From: Membranipora membranacea
Taxonomy: Eukaryota > Bryozoa > Gymnolaemata > Cheilostomatida > Membraniporidae
Assembly (NCBI GenBank): GCA_914767715.1
Contig: OU612068.1
Location: 8,804,001 to 8,868,000 of the forward strand
Direction: 5' to 3'
DNA length: 64,000 nucleotides
Of this stretch, positions 44,382-57,060 are shown one piece after another (position 1 is the first letter of the stretch; each line of letters starts with the position of its first letter). Below the pieces are notes generated by a model. The model made no database searches, had not been told where the DNA came from, and saw only the letters and a program-made list of their open reading frames with translations. Both the position numbers and the translations under genes were made by a program.

Positions 44382-45421
44382 CTGTGGAAGAGGAGGAAAG
44401 AATCATCACGCAAAAGTCATTACATTTTACTAATAACCATGATAAAGTAAAGCAAATCAAAACTTATCTTCATCATGGAAACTCATTTGGTAAACGAATG
44501 CGAATGTCTGAATGATCTAGCATGTTGTCTTGATAGGTTTGTAAATTCTGGCTATTTCAAAGTCAAACAAACAAACTGATGTTGTTAATTTAAGCTTTAA
44601 TTTAATATATAATAACACACAGAACTTAGCTCAACAGCAGTTTTGTTCCAACATCATCAGGGGAGTGGGTATTCAGTCATATGAAACCCAACTCCTTTCA
44701 TCAGAGAAGAATGTTTGAGTGTCACTCAATCAATTAATGATTCAGTTCTAGTACTTCATGCAAACCAAACTAACTTTACTAACCTTCATGATGATACGCC
44801 TGCCATGTTGTTGTTCTATTCACCTAGGTAACTATTGACTGAGTTTCCTTGAAATTTATCTGTGGGTGCTCTTGTATACGTATCCTACTGATTTTAGTGA
44901 AATCAGATTGAAAATTGGTTATGTTGATGTTCATTGATATCTACTGTATTTTCTTGAAGCGACATCAATAACCAGCTATTTGTCAATGTATATCCCCACC
45001 TCCAATGAACAAGAACGTAGCAACTCCCAAAGCAACATTAACAAAAGGCAGAGGACAACTCCGACAATACTGCTAAAACATCTCACAGGTCACTATGTAC
45101 ACCGGCTTTTCAATTGTACCATTTTTAGGCAACTTTATTTTTTAAATTAGGGCGGTGCCACCGCCCCTAAAAATATACCCCTGTGAGTTCATTGCGTAGG
45201 TGTCAGTTATTGACTTTGGTAATCTGCAACTAGTTAGGTGACAGTAGATTTGATTTATACTAAAACCTTTGTTGTAACCTATAAATATGACAAGCTGATT
45301 GGGAACCGATGGAAATATAATTGTTTTATGACATTTTTGGACGGTTATTATCTTGTACTCAAATAAACTGTGTGGGTCTCATTCAGTCAGGAGCTTACGC
45401 ATTTGCATATTGTTAAAACTG

Positions 45422-45473
45422 GCCGGTTAGCACAGTTGGTTAGAGCGTGAGTTCAAGTCACGTACTGGCCACA
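45422..45473 (+). mobile_element. Truncated tRNA-like SINE head
   Basis: GGCCGGTTAGCACAGTTGGT (A box TTAGCACAGTTGG) is followed after only a few bases by GAGTTCAAGTCAC (B box). The anticodon arm is deleted, and the ends TGGCCGG / ACTGGCCA pair as an acceptor stem. The following 240 bp, ending near GTCTTTCAATTAAAAAGAA (about 45650-45670), share a tail segment with 55755-55800. Confidence 0.55.
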
Positions 45474-45479
45474 TAATTT

Positions 45480-47188
45480 TGCCTAGCACTTGATTGGGTA
45501 TCCCAAGACATCCCAACAATATCTCTATGACTTGACATTGTGGTACAATAAAAAAGAAGACATCCAAAGAACCAGGATATAACCGTGTCAGGACCTGGGT
45601 GGGTGGATAATAGCTCTCTAACTCATCAGGTAACTTGTTTACTAAGGGGAGTCTTTCAATTAAAAAGAATGATGGTTTACCAAACCAAGTTATCACTATC
45701 ACATGGCTCAAACCTATCACTCACATGGTCTTTCAAATAGTCAAATGTCTGTCTGTTACTCATAACATAGTTAGACGAGTTAAGATTATATTTCATATAA
45801 TAGCCTCGGATTGAGATTGATAGCTAAAGTTGTTGACTACCCAAGCAGCAGCTATGCTGCCAATTGTAATCTGAATGATATCAGGAAAGTGATATTATCA
45901 ATATTCCCTGCAAGGTTTAGGTAACATGGTCTTATCCCAGTATTGCAACATCAAACTGACCTAAAGTCAACATTGCCACTTGATTGGTACGCCATTGATG
46001 TAGGACTTACAACCAGAAGGTATAACACTTTTCTAGCCAAGCTTGTGTCATTGATGGTAACACATCGAAAACTACATCGCATTTATATAGTTTTGATTTT
46101 TATATTTTTGGAGTTGTGCTCACCCGCGAGCGAGAAGTGCCAGAATGGATCTGAAGACCCTAAAATCTTCAATTGAGATTGTCTTCAATAACCCTGTCCA
46201 TCAATCAATGTTACATTTCACTAGATATCAATCTTAACTTGGAATATCAGCGTAGAGTGCTATGAGAGTAACATCACTATCAAAGATAGTCAAATGGGCT
46301 TAATTTTTGACTTGTATTCTATCATTAACTATTTCCATAAATGCAGTGAAAATTTCTCTTTATCGCACTAAATTCTTTAGATTAATAACAAGGCAAAATT
46401 TGCCCTTGCCAAATATTCAATATATATGAGGAAGACCAGATAGTGGAGTTGATATGCCAGGTATCAGAGCATTTATTACTATAATTGAAATTATCCTGTC
46501 CCGTAAGAGGACTGCTGCCATACATTTGTGAAACATCATAACTGGTTGGCAGTAAGGACTGCTGGTAATAAATCAAATGAAAAATCCCTCTGCAAAAAAG
46601 CTTGCATTGTCAGGCAAAATTAGATTGCAACGCCACCAGAAACTTAAATGCCCTTGCAATACTAACACATGTTGTCTTAGCAGCATACGCAAATCGAGGA
46701 TTTTAAAGCCTTTACGACTGTATCTTCAAGCTTGCTTGCCTATTGACAGAGGGCTCGCTTTTACATGTAGGGAATAATCTTCTAAGAACAAGGCTATCGA
46801 TAATCAACCTGCTACCAACATAACAGAAGTAGGCTGAGGACGAGTCAAAGACTGACAAGTTTTTATTTTCCGTCTGTGCTCACTATTTTTAGTAAAGGAC
46901 CCGAGCCATCCTCTTTTTAATAGAATCAAGATCAATTTTTTACAATATCCTCTCGTAAACCTGTAAGATCAAAATACCATCCTGAGAAGTGTCGAACTGA
47001 GAAGCGCAAGAAGAGTTTATTTCAGTTTTTTATGTGGCATTATAATGCATGAAATACTTTTTTTCTATAACCAACCTAGTTTTATCATTTCTTTCACTGG
47101 AAAATGATATTTTGGTTGTGAAATAAACACATACATACACATAAAAATAGCGACCTATATTAGTTTGAAAGACAGAAAAATTGCCTAC
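45480..47188. other. SINE body, then no recognisable gene
   Basis: After the SINE body (to about 45700) I see only short frames without motifs. Confidence 0.4.
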
Positions 47189-47387
47189 CCAGTGGTCCGC
47201 AACCCTCACAGGTTACCTCTTGAGTATGCACACAGACACAACTCATCAATCAAAATCTGAGTCTTGGAGCGCAGCTGTGGGTATGGGTCAGCCTGGTGAT
47301 GTTGTCATACTGAGTGAACTTCTCACATTCATGTTCTGCTAACTGTATGTACTCGTTACCATTTTCTCTGACATGCACAGTTATTCA
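47189..47387 (-). pseudogene. Broken chitin-binding (peritrophin-type) exon
   Basis: A minus-strand copy of the exons at 52823-53020 and 57061-57258. Acceptor ATTTTGTAG and donor CTGG|GTAGGC are kept, but the length is 199 nt rather than 198 because of one extra A early on (AGAAAATGG versus AGAAATGG). A second lesion near LRF creates a stop (AGATTTTGA). Still readable: YIQLAEHECEKFTQYDNIT and THTHSC. No neighbouring exons were found. Confidence 0.7.
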
Positions 47388-47489
47388 CTACAAAATAATG
47401 ATTTACAATTCTAACAGCAACGGTAATGGTGTCCGTAATACAAAGTACTTCTGCCTAACTCTAGAGATTGCAAAGGAAAATCGGTAAGT

Positions 47490-48470
47490 TATAGCCAAGG
47501 ATATTTAATGGCAATCCAAATTCGACAAACTGATGAATTGCCAACAACATTTACGCACATGACCTACAAAATATTGATGTTGAATTGCTGTCAAAACAAC
47601 ATTATATACAATATAGCTGTATCGTTGTTTGTATGGAAACCGTCCGCTGAACCAAAGCAAGCTGGTGTAGCTATTGCAAACATCGTCTCCCAGATGGATG
47701 ATGAGCTCACAGCCATTAACGATAGAATAATATCTCTGTGACTACCACTGAAGCTCAGAAGGCACTGTACTATCATAAGTGTCTTTGCACCAACCATGAC
47801 AAACCAACCAAAAATATTTGAGGGTTTCTATGATGAGCTAAGCAAGGTGCTTAAAGACATTCCAAATGCAGACAAAGTTATTTTCTAATCCCAACCAAAA
47901 ATGTTGAAATTTGTGATAACGAGTTTTACCCGCAGAGGGCACAGTAGGATCAGACCACCACTATGGCCTAAATTACAACAGCAACTGAAGTAGAGCAAAC
48001 AACAATGGAGAAATCCTCCTTGCCCTGTGTTCTGAACACCAGCTTGCCATTACTAACGCCTACTTCAACCATCAACCGGTGCACAAGAATTTGTGGATGC
48101 ATCCAAGGTCCAAGCAATGGCACCTGATTGACTTAATGATCATATTTTGTCAACGGGATATCCATGACTGGATGATCATCTGTCAACGGGATATCCAAGA
48201 TTTCAATACCACCAGGGCAATGAGAGGCGCAAACTGCAGCATCGATCATATAATGATAATTCTGAAAGTAAACATTATCATATGCAAAACAATTTCAAAA
48301 TGATCAAGTAAGAAATTTAAGCTGGTTATTAACAAGTTGAAAGTTCAATCTGTAAAGGCAGAGCTGAAGATGCACTATCTGAGAAATAAGAAGAATCTAA
48401 TCACATGATTGACAAACAGTGGAAGAGCAGTGGGATAATTTTAAGAACATGCTGTTTGAAAAATCTAATA
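47490..48470 (+). mobile_element. Decayed LINE endonuclease (RTE/CFDP2-like)
   Basis: In shifting plus-strand frames: AGVAIANIVSQMDDELTAIN (47668-47727), NGEILLALCSEHQLAITNAY, LWMHPRSKQWHLIDLMII and AMRGANCSIDHIMI (up to about 48256). These correspond in order to the C-terminal half of the apurinic-type endonuclease in the RTE-type LINEs often annotated as craniofacial development protein 2-like, with WMHPRS..WHLID and the final DH. Several stops and an internal 20-bp duplication (TGTCAACGGGATATCCA twice, 48146 and 48181) disrupt it. No RT follows on this strand. Confidence 0.65.
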
Positions 48471-48717
48471 AAAAAAATTTGGCCACATCAAAAGGAAGTA
48501 TGAATACTGGTTTGATAACGACACCGAACTGCTTGAGATGATAAAGATTAGGAATGAAGCACGGTAAGGAATGATGAATCGAACCACAGGATCTACCTAC
48601 TGGTTCCTACGTTGGCCGTGTATGAATAATATTAAAGAACTGTAAAAGGAATCTAAACTGTATACAATGCTCAACCTTCTAATACCTACTTACGAACTAT
48701 ACGTCTATTTAAATAAC

Positions 48718-49081
48718 CGTTTAAAAAAGATACAGCTTGGTGTCTAAAACAGAACTTCCTCAGGTTAGTTCTGTGCTTGGGTAAAATAAAGCGTCCTGAG
48801 GGGTATTTATCTAAGATCATAGCTGGATGGTTTAGATGAATCATCCGTAGGCATTTTGCTTTGAGTCGAGGTTCATAAAGTTCATTTATTGATTTGGATT
48901 ATAGTTTTTCGCCACTCAGTTTGAAGGCTATTCGGACCTGACGATTTAGTTCTTTAATATCATCGGCTGACAGGTGATTGAAGGTAATTGCCAGATGAAA
49001 AGATATGACGCTTTCAATGAACGCCTCGTAGGCTAACATGATGGTCTTAGGGCTGACACCTTGATTTGATAGTCTCTTCAT
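48718..49081 (-). mobile_element. LINE ORF2 C-terminal fragment (L2/CR1-like)
   Basis: Minus-strand reading gives AYEAFIESVISFHLAITFNH, LSADDIKELNRQVRIAFKLS and, after frameshifts, EPRLKAKCLRMIHLNHPA and LDKYPSGRFILPKHRTNLR. This is the post-RT region of L2/CR1-type elements (FYxSFIESVLTF ... LPxxRTxRxR pattern). It is 5'-truncated and broken. Confidence 0.65.
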
Positions 49082-49099
49082 AATATAAAGACGTTTGCT

Positions 49100-52000
49100 G
49101 AGTATATCTGTTACTAGATTAGTACTATCTGACCGTGGTGATCATATCTGCAAAATGCAATTATCTTGGAATTCTCTTACATAATGACCTGGTTAATCTC
49201 AGATAATATTTATAATATATCAACAAGAATGCCTGCTGTCAATAAAGTGGTATAGTGTCAGTACCTAAAATTGGAAATCCAGTGAGTCTGTGTGATCATT
49301 GTTATCTGCAGACACCAAACAGTACACATAGATTTGTAAAAAAATGTACCAAGTATTTGGGTATTTAGCAATCACCACAATAAACAATAAGCAGAGTGAC
49401 ATAGAGGTGATCCATCAAAAAAATAAGAATAACAATAGATTATGATAATATTGTGATATACATCAATTGTGAATTAAATGCAAGTTGACAAAATTCAAGT
49501 CAGCTACAGGGTGATTAGAAACCACTGGAATAAACTGCAAGCGGAGTGACAGGAATTAATCGGTCAGGTGTGTCAATAACAAGGGATAATGCTAATCTCA
49601 GGGCATGAATCAATCATGTATCAATTGGTTTAGAATACTCCTGTTCCCAACTGGAAGGCATGATCATGAGAAATTGATGTTTACCTTTTCGTTAGAATGT
49701 ATTGATAGAATGTGAAAAGATGGTGCGACTACCTTTCAGGCTACTTAATTAATTATCTAAATTTCAAATTGACCTCATAAATCCATAAGCAGGCTATGTT
49801 ATTCGCAGTTATTGCCCACACTGACATCGAGATTACACTATAAAAATTTCTTAAATCTGATCGTTAGAGTCAATTCAGTAGCAGTACCCAACATATACCC
49901 ACCCGTAATTAGTAAATTTAAGCACAAGTCGTTACACCGAATTCCTTGTGATGATGCTCTTACTAAGTGAATTAAATCACTCTCTATTGATCAGAGATAT
50001 ACATGCAATAGTATATCACGTCATCAGTGTGGTTAGCAGTCTTCAAAACAGGAAGCACCACTCTTCATTGCTATGGAATAAATATTGAATTGAGTATTCA
50101 CTAGTTATAGTTAACATAGCATAGTGCTGTCCTGAAGTTCTATTCACCTTTTAAAATGCCAAAGCAGTTTCACATTTTTAACTCCCACTACCTATCTAAT
50201 GCAATTTATGTATCACATGAGTTGCATATTACGAAATATTGTTTCCTTAATTCCATTCATAGAGGACACCTTCAGCGACAGTTGTGGGCTAGGTATTATT
50301 ATTCTAGTTGAGGGACTGAGGAAAGGGTCTTCATACAAAGGACCAATGGTAATCAAAGAGTAGGCTTCACCTGAAACAGGGGCATTTACTCTAACTGACA
50401 ATATCATTAAATATTAACATTTTTGTGAAATCAACCCATCAGACCTCTTAGCTTAGCACAACAAATACTTGTGAGCTCAAATAAATTGGGTTCGGTACAT
50501 AGACATTTGCAAAAATTGGTGGCCACAAGTATATTGAATGACACACACATGTATTAAGCATAAACATTTTAAAAATACAGAGAATTCTTTGCCCATGCCT
50601 AACATGGTATCCTACCTAAAATTCCCAGTAAAAGGTGTATAGCCTGACAAATTACCATAAAAAAAAATATATAGTTGTTGGCGTCCACCTTTGTACAACT
50701 CCCCCCTTGTGAATTAAAATCCTGGCACTAAAAGTATAATTGAAGGGTCTCAAGCAACTGTTGTTAGGGACTGGCAAGCAGTTCTGTTGTATAAACATTA
50801 TTGCCTAAGAAGGTAGCCAATCAATTTTAAAATTATGATTTTATGCAGCACTACCTTTTTTCATACTAGGAAATTGAAATGAACAGTGTCAATTCACATC
50901 AATCAAGCCTGTCACCCAGCCCGGTTCGGGAAGGCGACCTCAGCCCATGTTGTCGCAGAAGATATTCAAACAGGGGAGGGGGAGGGGGAGGGGGAGATGG
51001 CGCTAGGCAAAGCCATTTATTTCAAAATTTTCAAAAACTTCTGCCTCATGGTACAAAGTTTATAGATTCATTCTCCCCTAAAGTTATATGATAAACAAAC
51101 CTGACTAGTTGAAAACCTGAGGAAGGTAGGAAGTGACCTGACCTACATATCTAAAGTTTTGACAACTGAAAGAAAGTTTTTGGTATTGTTTCAATCTGTT
51201 TAATTATTAAGGGCCTTCAGATCAGAGGGCTTAAATATACACAACAAATTCAACATTTTGACCTCTTTTGTTCTTTGGATTGGATCTCAAACCCTATCAA
51301 ACATAAATAGTACTTTTTGTCATTCATATCAAATGTAGGGTGTGGCTGTAACTCAATGTTTAAGGAGAGGGTTTAAATGCTAGAGAATTCCCATGTTCAA
51401 CTGGTAAGAGTAGACAACTCTGACCCACAATGACATCAAATGTAAAAGCTTTAACTCAATTGGAGCGTGTGTTCTCAACTTGTTAATCACCCCCAAGATC
51501 TCCATACAACCTTCTGGCTACTCTAACCATTTCTGCATTTTCAACTATGCTTACCTGCTCACACTTATTCCTCACCACACTTGCCGTTAACAATTGTGTG
51601 CATAGTACAGTAGTTACTGGGACTTAGTTACTAGCCATTGTTGTTCTACTCTGTCACTAAAAGCTACACATTACAGTGGCTAGTTAACTTAATTCGCACT
51701 TGCACCCACAAAATTAGTGAAATCTTTCTTGGGAGTTGGGTAGGCCTGAAGAGAGGGAGCTCCCAGCAAAGCCTCTCTGTTGGAGTTGTGTTGTGGATTT
51801 GTGATTTCACTTAAGATTTCAATTCACTTAAGATCGCGGAGTCAACTTAGTTACATTTGGGACCTTCAATGTATTTTTAATATTTTGTTTGACTTGCTTT
51901 GTTACCAACCAATGTAGATATAAACTTCTTTTCAACCTCAGTCAGTAGTCAAGCTATTTGTCAGATTACTAGCATGACAGTGAACATTCAATCCAAGTTA

Positions 52001-52820
52001 GACTTTGAAATCTTGTGATAAACAGCCTACCATATAGGCTCGTTGATTCCAAATCGTTTAATAAAAGCAAAACAAAATGATCAGCACCAAGGTTCTTTGA
52101 TAGGATATTATATATGGTGATTTACAAATTAATTCTTCAACCGGAATATAATATAACAGTAGAATAATAGACGCTAGCATCCACGGTAACTCCTAGCAAC
52201 AAAATTTATGTATTTTTTAAGCTGCAGTATTACGCCCATAAAATAATGCTTTATTGTTTTTATACAGCTAGCACAACTTTGAATGTGAACATTTATCATT
52301 CAGTTTCGATAAGTTTCCACCCAAGTTTTTATTATATCATTGATCCTGAACACTGTGAGCGTTGAACTCATCATTCTTTGCGCCAGTGAGCACTTCCAAA
52401 TTAATACAGAATGCTTACTCATTGGATAGTTCTGCTGATATTTGCTGCTTTTTTTGATGATGTTTAACCTCATGTTCATTGCTGGCAACCTGGAAGCTAG
52501 TTTCCTTTGTCGCTTTATATATTCTTACCTAAGAGTCTATACTTTCTGACTGGACCAATAACTCTAAACTTGTGATGAACAGCTCATCAAGATCCACTCT
52601 AAAGATACCTCATGACTGCTTGCTGCTAGACCTGCAATACCAGTTTGAATCACCTCCGCAGACAATGTGTATTCAGTTTGTACCCCAATTTTCTGCTCTC
52701 CCATTATCAATGCATTAGTCATTCACATTTTGGTTAAATTTAAATGGAAGGGCTGCTGTTGTATAGGTAGAATGCCTTCATTGACGGTGTCGGCTTCATA
52801 GTTCTGTTTCACTGTTTTGT
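49100..52820. other. No recognisable gene; should contain the first exon(s) of the next gene
   Basis: Repetitive only at 50972-50998 (GGGGAG repeats). No long conserved frame. A signal-peptide exon ending in phase 1 is expected upstream of 52823 but was not found by eye. Confidence 0.4.
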
Positions 52821-52822
52821 AG

Positions 52823-55294
52823 TTCATGACTGTTCCTGTATGAGAAATGGTAACAAGTACATTCAGATAGCCAAACACGAATGTGAAAGGTTCACTCAGT
52901 ATGACAACGTGACCAGACTAACTCACACCCACAGCTGCCCTCCAGGACTCAGATTTAGTGTTGATACTTGTGTCTGTGAGCAATCCAGATATGTAGCCTG
53001 TGAAGGTTGTGGGCAGCCAGGTAGGTAACTGATCAATGCTCTGTTAGAGCATGCTAACATATTTTTTTTCAAATTCAGATTGTTTATGTATAGCTATGCA
53101 AATCTCGCTTCTTGTTTTGTTCCTGAATGGTAAAATTCCCGCCCGTAGTTTTAGAGGAGGCAGGAAGGCACTGCTTCCTCTAAAAAGCTATATATTGAAT
53201 AATCCATACCAGAATCAGCTTTTCTGGGATTTCCATTTGCTTATTATTAATGCCTCTAATTGCTTGGGGAGAAGGTTACTGGTGATAATTCACTTGCCTT
53301 GAACTGATGTCTCCCCTACCTTTTTTTGCTAAACTTCGATCCTGTAATTACACTATAAAAAAGCCACAGTAGCTGTATTCTTAATGAACAACAAATGAAC
53401 AAAACTGTTGGTTTGAGAGTACGTTCAGTTTTACCAAGTTCATATGGTTCTACAGTGAAAACTCGTTTTGTTCTTACTTTATAAGCATGGGAACTTGTGG
53501 CTAAGGAAACATTCCAAGAAATTGTGGACCTTCAGAAGGCTGGTGATTGCTCAAGATTAGTTTTCTGTGTTGAGGGCATATGGCATAGAATTTATTGTCA
53601 ACAGGTATTGATTCATAATTTACTGTTAAACTTTTATTGTTTTTCCAATTTTGATGATGTTACCTGTTCACAATTATAAATTTTATTAATATTAGTATGA
53701 GGTCATGTTTTGATATATCGCTAGATGGTTATGTGTAAAAAAGAAGAACCATCCCCCTTGCACGACAGTAAATCCAAACACTGCATTTTCATTTCAGGGC
53801 CGGCCAAATGCACAGGGAGATGAATATTGGCTACAAGTTTGAAGATCCGATCGCCACTGTACACATGATCCTTAGATTCATTGCTGCTCGTGAGAAAGAA
53901 ACTCAATGTCCACCACCCCTTGTTGCAGAAGGTAAGAACTAAAGCTAATTATTTTAAATTATTACGCTCAATGATACTGATAGTAGTTCATAAGCTATGT
54001 CAATATTCAAAATTGTTTTATTGCAATATGTGAAAAGATAAGAAACATAGTCTTTTTCACTTGTTGATTATTCGTCCTTACAGGATGCAAGCAACTGAAC
54101 TATTGTTACACACTTCTCCTAGCTCCTGCAAACAGGAGAAACATCAACAGCATAGATAGTACACCAACGCTTCTTTGGTAAGTCACGGCACATTTCATTA
54201 ATTTCATAGAGCCAGGTTACTGAGTCTAAACCTTAAAAGCTCAAAATACATTCCTTTTGCATAAGGGCTGCAACTCTCACAAGTCGAGAACATTTTAGTA
54301 TTCAAAGGGATTCCAAAGTTTCAAAGACTTTCATGCTCAAACGCCTTCAAACTGCCCTGAATAGGTTTGAAAATATGTCCTAACCTCAAATTTGACATTT
54401 AAGATTAATACTAGTGGAGTTGTAAAGTCCTACATTTTTTAACCTATATAATCAAGAAAATATAACTAGATCAGATAACTCCTTCCTAAGACCATGGATT
54501 ATTTTCTTTCCTCCTGTCTCCAAGTGCTAGTATTTCAGCCTGCGACTTACAAAAACAGGCATTAAGCTTTGGTGCATTATTGTGCAGTGCCAATTTTGCT
54601 CTGCTTAATTCAAAAAGAACTTAGCCTAAGTCATGTACAGTAGTCCACATCGGGATTACAATCACGACCAGTTTTATAAAGCTGTACGCAGAGTATAATA
54701 TCATGCAAGGTATATTGATTACAGATAAAAATATTAGCAATTGACGTTATAGGTCACGATGAGTATCCGCACTGCTCTAAAATCCGGACTTGTAAATAAT
54801 TTCTTGCCGATTAGCTGAAAATGTGTTGACCTAATCTTTGCATTAAATGCCACATACCTAGGTTATAGACCCACATGAACAGTAAAGTATGCATGAGAAA
54901 CATCCAATGTTGTATGATTAGCTATATCTGTGCGCGAAATACATATTCTAAGGTGAGAGAAATGAGATTATAATATGGTCAAAATGCATCCGGAACTTTG
55001 GAGTCATCATTTATTTTTTATTCTTTCTCTACATGGAGAATGCGTAATTGACACATACTCAAATTAGTCAGTAGAAACGCCATTAGCACTAAATTTATGT
55101 ATTTTTTTATCATTTTTATTTTCTTAAATTTTAGTGAGAACCTCAATGCTGCATTGGGATGCCTTAACTGTGTGGTCGACAAGGGGTGCAACTTAGCTAG
55201 ATCAATACATATCAGATTGAGGGATCGGGCTGCAGAACTGTGCCCCCATACACAACAATTCACCTGTCCAACTAATGATCTAAGACTTATCTGA
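52823..55294 (+). CDS. Chitin-binding (peritrophin-type) secreted protein gene, five exons visible
   Basis: Exons at 52823-53020, 53486-53604, 53798-53931, 54084-54177 and 55135-55294, each with AG acceptor and GT donor. Exon 1 (198 nt, phase 1-1) encodes a cysteine-rich module: HECERFTQYDNV, HSCPPGLRFSVDTCVCE, VACEGC. Exon 2 continues into DCSRLVFCVEGIWHRIYCQ, a second CBM14-like pattern (C-x5-C-G-x-W...C). Exon 3 reads MHREMNIGYKFEDPIATVHM, exon 4 CKQLNYCYTLLLAPANRRN and exon 5 CENLNAALGCLNCVVDKGCN to a TGA. Phases agree at every junction except exon 2 to exon 3, where exon 2 ends in phase 0 but exon 3 is open only if entered in phase 2. The start and signal peptide lie upstream. The protein probably acts outside the cell on chitin or mucin-like glycans. 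Confidence 0.6.
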
Positions 55295-55299
55295 ACCCA

Positions 55300-56080
55300 A
55301 ACATATTAAGGGACCCAACTGGTACTGTTATCTACTAATTAATATTAACACTTTATTTGAAAAAAACTCACAGATTCCTACCATTATGTCAAAACAAGTC
55401 AATCATTTGACCTCTCTAAACAAAGTAATTTTTTGTTAGAAGGGCAACGTTTTGTAATGATTTGATGGTTGCCAACTGCCTGTCAAGTAGTAGTACAAAG
55501 AGATCGAAAATACTGAAGCCCCAGATCTCCTGAAAAAAAAAAATTATACACATTAATGGATTCTTACCATTGCTTTTTATCCTAGCAGTATTGTATCAAC
55601 CTTAAAAGCATCAATATAACACAAATGTATTTCTTCAAGGGTTTGCAAACAATGGTTGTTCATTAACGATGCTATCAGCATCTTAGAAATAATTGGCGTT
55701 GCATTTTGGTCTGTAGTGAACTTACAAAGACTTCACTTCCTCGTTACAACCTGAGGGTCTTTCAATTAAAATAGACGACGCTTTACTAAAGCGAATTATC
55801 ACAAACACATTGCTGAAAATTATCACCCAATTGGTCTTTCAATTAGGCGAAATCGCCCCAAAATCGCTCTCCGGAAATTCATATAGTTCTATTAATGAGA
55901 GAGAGATTGCTGAGCAAGACCCTGCTTGTGCAATCTCGTGGCTCACAGTGAACATTAATCACCCATTCGCTCTAATGATGAAATAGATTAAAACATTTTT
56001 CAATATTGAAACTGCATTAAAACTTTTGGTTCCATCGAAAACTTTAATTCTCACCTTTCCTCACTTGTATTCGCTCTGTC
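55300..56080. other. No gene; repeat shared with 45.65 kb
   Basis: About 55755-55800 (GGTCTTTCAATTAAAATAGA ... TTTACTAAAGCGAATTATCAC) resembles the tail of the SINE near 45650-45700. Confidence 0.4.
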
Positions 56081-56084
56081 CTGT

Positions 56085-56240
56085 TCAGGTAGCGGGTGCC
56101 TGCTGCAGACCTAGTTCAATCAAACTTCTCCATCTAATCCTGTCCTAAGCATCCTTTTCACTGAGGGAACGGGATCGGAGATCCTTCCTGATTGTGTCCT
56201 TCCATCTGTGCTTTGATATATCTTTCCTTCAATTTTAGTA
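56085..56240 (-). mobile_element. LINE ORF2 extreme C-terminus fragment
   Basis: Minus-strand translation reads HRWKDTIRKDLRSRS then DRIRWRSLIELGLQQAP after an in-frame stop. This fits the '(R)WKDxIRKDL ... A.DRxRWR' ending of many LINE ORF2 proteins. Short and broken. Confidence 0.5.
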
Positions 56241-56808
56241 GGAATGCAATAATAACCAGTTTGATCTCCAATGAGTCAACACAGAATGGATCACAGCAAA
56301 AAATGAATTTTAAAACAGACTGGTTGGCTGGTTTATTCATAGTTTACTTATGCAGTTGATACTTGAAAAGAATTCAAAATGATCATACCTATAAAGCACA
56401 TAACCGGTCAGTAACTCGTTAGATCAAAGTAAAAGTTTATTTATTGTTATCTTATATGTTGTGTATAAGCCGCTGAAATTAAGCAATAGTTTCAGATATT
56501 GAAAATGCTGAACCTCCTGACAACAAGATTTATATTGGCCTGAAACGTCCGCTGGTATCCCATAAAATGAGACATTACACTGGTTCACATCTAGTTTAAG
56601 CGCTCAAACGGCGGCGAGATGCTGCTGGGAGAGGCATTTCATTATCAACCAATTTCTTTTCTCCAAGAGGTTTAATGGGTACATTAATCATTCAATTTAT
56701 AGCATATCTCTGGCGACGACATCCATATTCAGCGGGATCACTTTGGACTTGACTTTCGGATAACTAACAAGTAGTTCTCTCGCCGGTGAGATCCTAGATT
56801 GGTATACA

Positions 56809-56884
56809 ATGCCGAATCATTGGAAAGTTCTTTTGGCGACTCTTGTTATATTTGATCTGTCGATCACAACAACTGTGAAGAAGG
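56809..56884 (+). CDS. Signal-peptide exon of second chitin-binding gene
   Basis: ATG at 56809 opens MPNHWKVLLATLVIFDLSIT, then TTVKK, a classic hydrophobic secretion signal. It ends in phase 1 at a GTGAGT donor (56885). It joins in frame to 57061 (K-G|TT CAC, giving VHNCSC). This is the first exon; the promoter would lie upstream, around 56550-56800. Confidence 0.6.
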
Positions 56885-57060
56885 GTGAGTCTAGTTCGTG
56901 GATATAAGACGAAGATCATGAGACTGATTTTGTTCGGTCACTTGCGTATTTCTGTGAACTGCAACAATGCTGCTACACTAACATCTATTTCACTATAGCT
57001 GTTCATAGCAGAGCTTCGAGCTTTACTTTGCTTTGTCAAGTTCAAACCCTTATATTGTAG

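Larger units (their letters stand above)
42621..45183 (-). mobile_element. Complete hAT-type transposon, 2563 bp, 5-bp target duplication
   Basis: The left end CAGGGGTGTAACTTTTAG and the reverse complement of the right end CAGGGGTATATTTTTAG form imperfect terminal inverted repeats, with GGGGCGGT just inside both. TGAGT is duplicated directly outside (42616-42620 and 45184-45188). A 5-bp duplication fits the hAT subgroup that makes 5-bp rather than 8-bp duplications. GC-rich palindromic DNA (TCGCTTAGCGGCGA) lies just inside the left end. The minus strand carries a spliced transposase gene that lacks its catalytic core, so this copy is non-autonomous. Confidence 0.85.

Noticed and set aside
50879-51091. 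Frame with a glycine run
   Set aside because: The glycines come from a GGGGAG simple repeat; no homology or exon signals.
55018-55263. 81-codon minus-strand frame
   Set aside because: Antisense shadow of the last chitin-binding-gene exon.
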